Source: an uncultured Lachnospiraceae bacterium (GTDB lineage: Bacteria; Bacillota; Clostridia; Lachnospirales; Lachnospiraceae). From it: 8,656 nt of DNA. Shown piece by piece: positions 5,495 to 8,656 of this stretch (positions are counted from its first letter, which is position 1; every line of letters begins with the position of its first letter). The stretch spans positions 1 to 8,656 of the forward strand of contig CAMWUU010000130.1 in assembly GCA_947177515.1 (NCBI GenBank), written 5' to 3'. The notes under the pieces were generated by a model, which was not told the DNA's origin, ran no database searches, and was given only the letters and a program-made list of their open reading frames with translations. The position numbers and the translations under genes are program-made.

Positions 5495-7672
5495 TTATCT
5501 TAGCGCCGAGGTGGATGGGGTGTAACCCATAATCTGTTCTGCGGCCTCTTCTGCCGTTATCCCACCGCTTAAATATTGTGGAAGAATGGCAAGCAGGGCT
5601 TCCTTTAGTCCCTTATTTTCCGTGTGAACCGTATGGGCTGCCGTCAGGCATTGTTCCAGAAGGGAAAGGTTATTTTCCGAAACACCGTCCAGGGCAAATG
5701 CGTCAACCGCTGCCTGCTGCATAGGGATGCCGGATCCAACATTGGCTTGCTGTACGGAATCCGAGTAAACGGTGCGCACAAATTCTTTGGCTGTTTTGAT
5801 ATTGGAACCTTTGCTGTTAATTCCCACGATTCCCCGCGGGATAAAATGTCCTGCAGCATCGGAAAAATCAGCTCCAGAATCCTTTAGGGAAGCAAGGAAC
5901 GCAATAAAATCCTCCTCAGAGCGAATCAGGGTAATGCCAGCCTGAAAGGAGGCGGATGGCATACCAAACCAGCCTGAGGTATCTTCCCCATCTGCTTTGT
6001 CCGCATCATCTCCCGAATCTTTAGATGAGAGTTTTACAGTGGAAGGAAGGAGTGTTAGCATCTGAACTAAGGCATCCTTATTGATGCTGCCGTCAACAAG
6101 GAAGGTATCCTCATAAAAGCTGCTGAGCAGTTCTGCGATCTCTTCAGCATCCATATTACCAAGTACCGGGGTGGAAAGTTTCCCGGAAAGGGAGGAGAGC
6201 GCTTCAAAACTGTCATTGTTTTGTGGCAGTCCATCTTTTCCATACATCAGGTAAATATCGAATTTTGCCGGGGTCACAAAGATTTTTGTCTGCGCCATTG
6301 CGTTGGTTACGTTGCCGTAAAGCCCTGCCGCCGTATACAGCGGCTTCATCAGGTCGCTGATATTTTCGAATAGTCCGCTATCCATATAACTCTGGTAGTC
6401 AAGTTCGTCACAGACCAGTACATCGATTGACATTGATTCTGTTAATTCCTTCTGCACCTGGCTGCGGTACGCCTCAACTGTAAGCGTCCCGTCCTCCTCG
6501 TGCGCCGCGCGGTAAAGGACACGCAGAGATGGGTTGTTATGTTGGAACGCAGCAGCAGCTTCCGTTATCACGGCGGAACGCTCGTAGGAAAGGATGGTGA
6601 AGTCTGTACGCTTTAATTTTTCGTCCTCCTCCTCGGTGCGCTGACTGTACATAGTAAAATAGTAATTCCCGGAAGGATCACGGCTAAACATATAGAGCAC
6701 ATTTGCTGCCGCAATGAAATTTCTGCCGGCAATGGACGGACGACCAAAGATACAGTCAAGTCCCCTCATAAGTTGTTTCCAGGCACCCCCTTTAAAATCG
6801 TACCGGTAGATGCCATCCTGGCAGGAAAGATAAAGGATATCCCCCTGGGAGAGAAGAGAAAAATCCATGATTTCGTATTTGCCTTCCGGGGTATCCGTTT
6901 CTGTGACCCGATCTCGGAACGGGATGGCATCGTCTGCTTGTCCATCCCCGATACGGTATGGGATCACCTTGGTACAGCCCTCGCCAAGCAGGAAAAGATA
7001 CTCGCCATCCGAGGCGATACTTCCTTTGGCAGCATTCTCTCCTTGTGCAAACAGTGTGCCATTTGCAAGGGAATACGCGTAAGAATTAGAAAGCTGGTCT
7101 GTAAAGCAGATCATATTGTCTTTGATAAAGAAGGTTTCAATCTGGATAGGATTTTCATCCTTGTCGGTCTTGTATAAGCCCCGCACATTGATGCGTTCAA
7201 CCGTGCCATCCGTCCCAATGCGCACGATATCGTCGCAGGTGGGAGTTACCGCTGCAAGGTCATGAACCAGGACATAGACACTGCCTGTGTCGGCGTAAGC
7301 GAGCATGCGGATCTGGCGTGTTGTATCGGAAAAATACTGGAGTGCCATCCAGTCAGATTCTGCCTCGTCCCATTTTAGTTCGCTGTTTAAAACATATTTT
7401 TTGTAACCCCTGACCATACTTTTATCTTCGTTATAAAGGATGGTGTAGAGTTCCACGGAATCATCCAGGCCGCGGAGCAGTTGAAGGAACTGTTCCCCAC
7501 CGTCTTTGTTGATTACAGGCAGCGGGATGGATGTTTCTTTGTAACTTCCTTCATATGGTGTTTCATCCACGGATGGTTCCGGTTTGTTTTTTACCTGGAT
7601 ACCCAGATAGATACAGCCAAAAAGAAGGATGGTGATAAATGCGAGAACTGTGATTTGTTTGCCACGTCCCAT
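5495..7672 (-). CDS. Membrane-anchored extracellular solute-binding-like protein with N-terminal propeller-like region
   Basis: A 725-aa exported protein. Residues 6-27 form a hydrophobic N-terminal segment after MGRGKQ; LLFGC (C20) resembles a lipobox, but F at -2 and the hydrophobic run after the Cys leave open a plain membrane anchor. Residues about 70-345 are a string of short beta-rich segments (SVYVLVHDL, IVRIGTDGTVERI, YLFLLGEG, ILYLSCQDGIYRYD) typical of a beta-propeller. From about 356 (TDFTILSYERSAVITEAAAAF) it resembles ABC solute-binding proteins, with IDVLVCDELDYQSYMDSGLF and the C-terminal AKEFVRTVYSDSVQQ, GSGIPMQQAAVDAF. The ligand is unknown and no permease gene is nearby. The start at 7672 is chosen because it precedes the export signal; the frame stays open to 7930 but those residues look like translated leader. 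The AGAGG (7685-7689) lies 12 nt upstream, rather far. ABC-F follows 20 bp downstream. Confidence 0.75.
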   Translation of the reverse strand: MGRGKQITVLAFITILLFGCIYLGIQVKNKPEPSVDETPYEGSYKETSIPLPVINKDGGEQFLQLLRGLDDSVELYTILYNEDKSMVRGYKKYVLNSELKWDEAESDWMALQYFSDTTRQIRMLAYADTGSVYVLVHDLAAVTPTCDDIVRIGTDGTVERINVRGLYKTDKDENPIQIETFFIKDNMICFTDQLSNSYAYSLANGTLFAQGENAAKGSIASDGEYLFLLGEGCTKVIPYRIGDGQADDAIPFRDRVTETDTPEGKYEIMDFSLLSQGDILYLSCQDGIYRYDFKGGAWKQLMRGLDCIFGRPSIAGRNFIAAANVLYMFSRDPSGNYYFTMYSQRTEEEDEKLKRTDFTILSYERSAVITEAAAAFQHNNPSLRVLYRAAHEEDGTLTVEAYRSQVQKELTESMSIDVLVCDELDYQSYMDSGLFENISDLMKPLYTAAGLYGNVTNAMAQTKIFVTPAKFDIYLMYGKDGLPQNNDSFEALSSLSGKLSTPVLGNMDAEEIAELLSSFYEDTFLVDGSINKDALVQMLTLLPSTVKLSSKDSGDDADKADGEDTSGWFGMPSASFQAGITLIRSEEDFIAFLASLKDSGADFSDAAGHFIPRGIVGINSKGSNIKTAKEFVRTVYSDSVQQANVGSGIPMQQAAVDAFALDGVSENNLSLLEQCLTAAHTVHTENKGLKEALLAILPQYLSGGITAEEAAEQIMGYTPSTSALR

Positions 7673-7810
7673 AAGTACAATTAACCTCTCATTCCACAAA
7701 GTTTTTTGAGTGCGCGCTTTCGCGCGGAGTACCGTAGCCGGCCAGCCTGAAATCCATCCTGCGCAGACTGTGTGGATTTTGCAGGCGGGACGGGAATAGG
7801 TATCATCACT
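7673..7810 (-). promoter_or_regulatory. Structured 5' leader of the solute-binding-like gene
   Basis: Between the predicted transcription start (about 7810) and the start codon lie about 138 nt with two clear inverted repeats. One pairs 7750-7756 (AAATCCA) with 7773-7779 and extends after a 2-nt bulge by CCTG/CAGG (7746-7749/7782-7785), giving an 11-bp bulged stem. The other is CGCGC/GCGCG (7713-7717/7722-7726), which reads as a GAAA tetraloop hairpin in the transcript. There is no T-run after either on the transcribed strand, so an intrinsic terminator is not supported. I recognise no riboswitch class. Confidence 0.4.
7713..7726 (-). other. GC-rich hairpin with GAAA tetraloop
   Basis: In the minus-strand transcript this reads CGCGC-GAAA-GCGCG, a very stable 5-bp stem closed by a GNRA tetraloop, 23 nt upstream of the AGAGG ribosome binding site. 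It could act as a stabilising element or part of a tertiary contact in the leader. It is followed by an A-run, not a U-run, so it is not a terminator for this transcript. Confidence 0.6.
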
Positions 7811-7816
7811 ATCGAG

Positions 7817-7825
7817 ATTATACCA
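7817..7825 (-). promoter_or_regulatory. Extended -10 promoter for the solute-binding-like/ABC-F operon
   Basis: On the minus strand this reads TGGTATAAT, a perfect extended -10 identical to the one before arsR. The -35 position holds only GTAACT-like sequence. Transcription would start near 7810, giving a leader of about 138 nt before the ATG at 7672. Confidence 0.6.
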
Positions 7826-7967
7826 CATAAATGGAAAAGTTACCATAAAAATCATCATATTTGGGAAAGAAGCGGCATATCGTACCATTGGGGGAAGGGG
7901 CGGGTCTAACGAAATGCCGCTAACGGCCAAAAGCTGCGGGAGGGCTTATGAGAATGGAGGGGATTTT
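7826..7967. other. Divergent intergenic region with an 8-bp inverted repeat
   Basis: This is the remaining part of the 295-bp gap between the two divergent genes. It contains AGCGGCAT (7871-7878) and ATGCCGCT (7914-7921), separated by 35 bp of G-rich sequence. The repeat could be an operator half-site pair or the base of a leader hairpin for the rightward gene. I find no convincing plus-strand promoter; a 24-codon reading frame starting at 7948 overlaps the downstream gene and is probably spurious. Confidence 0.4.
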
Positions 7968-8656
7968 ATGTCGGATTATCGCAGATGGATTTCGTATATT
8001 TATGCATATGAGAATGGCATAAAAAGAAGAAATGCGGGTTATGCAAAGCTGGAATTAAAAGATGGGAAGCTGACCATGACCCTGCATGTAACGCCGGATG
8101 GCAGGGAGGGAAGCCTGCGGGTATGCATGTATAAATGCCATTCGGGGAGCCGGGAAGGTGTGCTTCTAGGGGTAGTGGAAAAAAAGCAGGGCGGGGAAGG
8201 AGTGCGCTTTGTTGAAGATGCTGCAAATATAGGGGGAAGCGAGCTGCTATTCCAGGAAATGAATGGTCTGCTATTGTATGATGAAAAGGGAAAATACCTG
8301 ATATCTTCCTGGGAGGATGAACCGGTTGATCTTGGGGCACTGCAGGAGATAGCCGCAAAGCTGGAACGAACGCACGAAAGTGGGGAAACAGGCAGTAAAA
8401 CAGAGGAGGGGATGGAAAGTGTGCAGGAGGAGGGTGTGGCAGGAACAAAGGGGGAAGGGATGGGAAGCGTGCAGGAGGAGGGCGTAGCAGGGACAAAAGG
8501 GGAAGGGATAGAAAATGCACAGGAGGAGGGCGTAGCAGGGACAAAAGGGGAAGGGATGGGAAGCATGGGGGTGGAGGGCGGGGCAGGGACAAAAGGCGAA
8601 GGGATGGGCCTGTCGGGTATAGACTTCTACGAGCCCACGAGAGTCCTGCGGCGGGG
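7968..8656 (+). CDS. Partial gene, Lachnospiraceae-type uncharacterised protein (resembles DUF6128) with 16-aa tandem repeats
   Basis: An open frame from ATG at 7968, preceded by a strong GGAGGGG (7956-7962), with no stop for 229 codons to the window edge, so the 3' end is missing. Residues 1-135 look like one compact domain: MSDYRRWISYIYAYENGIK, AGYAKLEL, LRVCMYKC, FVEDAANIGG, LLLYDEKGKYLISSWEDEPVDLG. From memory this resembles proteins annotated DUF6128 in Lachnospiraceae, which have no known function; the match is by eye only. No signal peptide or membrane segment is seen. Residues 148-211 are four copies of a 16-residue, Gly/Glu-rich repeat (G-M-x-S-V-Q-E-E-G-V-A-G-T-K-G-E), probably a disordered spacer, followed by GIDFYEPTRVLRR, which may begin a second conserved region. 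It is transcribed away from the solute-binding-like gene. Confidence 0.8.
   Translation, partial: MSDYRRWISYIYAYENGIKRRNAGYAKLELKDGKLTMTLHVTPDGREGSLRVCMYKCHSGSREGVLLGVVEKKQGGEGVRFVEDAANIGGSELLFQEMNGLLLYDEKGKYLISSWEDEPVDLGALQEIAAKLERTHESGETGSKTEEGMESVQEEGVAGTKGEGMGSVQEEGVAGTKGEGIENAQEEGVAGTKGEGMGSMGVEGGAGTKGEGMGLSGIDFYEPTRVLRR
8409..8600 (+). repeat. Four 48-bp in-frame tandem repeats
   Basis: Units are 8409-8456, 8457-8504, 8505-8552 and 8553-8600, with a degenerate fifth start (GMG) at 8601. Units 1-3 share the protein core QEEGVAGTKGE and nearly identical DNA; unit 4 has diverged (SMGVEGGAGTKGE). The multiple-of-three period keeps the frame, so copy number can vary without breaking the gene. 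Composition is strongly purine-rich on the plus strand. Confidence 0.92.

Noticed and set aside
7673..7930. 86-residue N-terminal extension of the solute-binding-like protein
   Set aside because: It would place the export signal internally, reads through the extended -10 promoter and leader hairpins, and has no ribosome binding site at 7930.
7966..8592. Pro/Phe/Ser-rich minus-strand open frames
   Set aside because: They mirror the purine-rich 48-bp repeats of the plus-strand gene, which has a strong ribosome binding site and a coherent domain.

Overview
The window looks like chromosomal DNA from a low-to-mid GC Firmicute, most likely a gut-type Clostridium relative (Lachnospiraceae-like). 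The evidence is strong AGGAGG/GGAGG ribosome binding sites, extended -10 promoters (TGnTATAAT), a tatD-rsmA housekeeping pair, a large anchored solute-binding-like protein, and a partial gene resembling a family I associate with Lachnospiraceae. This placement comes from gene content and protein style; no database search was possible.

Layout. Positions 1-177 hold two tandem copies of a roughly 104-bp unit made of nested palindromes; the second ends in a T-rich tract and could act as a terminator. Positions 186-312 hold a compact four-helix (cloverleaf-like) inverted-repeat element, bracketed by 10-bp direct repeats that contain promoter -10 sequences. A rightward series follows: an ArsR/SmtB repressor (344-763), TatD metal-dependent nuclease (853-1686), 16S rRNA dimethyltransferase RsmA/KsgA (1698-2561), a possible 31-codon micro-ORF that overlaps the rsmA stop by ATGA and ends inside the next ribosome binding site (2558-2653), and a two-lobed GNAT acetyltransferase (2663-3538). 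Facing it on the minus strand are an ABC-F ATPase of Uup type (3573-5474) and, 20 bp upstream of it in transcription order, a 725-aa anchored protein combining a propeller-like region with a solute-binding-like region (5495-7672). These two probably form one operon driven by an extended -10 promoter at 7817-7825 with a structured leader of about 140 nt. Divergent from it, a plus-strand gene starts at 7968 and runs off the right edge; its coding sequence contains four in-frame 48-bp tandem repeats.

How it fits together. tatD, rsmA and the GNAT gene are closely spaced and probably co-expressed, with translational coupling at tatD/rsmA. The ABC-F protein acts on ribosomes, as RsmA does, but it lies on the opposite strand with a cell-surface protein. 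No metal pump accompanies the ArsR regulator and no ABC permease accompanies the solute-binding-like protein within the window. The least explained pieces are the two non-coding elements at 1-312, the perfect 17-bp palindrome inside the ABC-F coding region, the micro-ORF, and the repeat-bearing partial gene at the right end.
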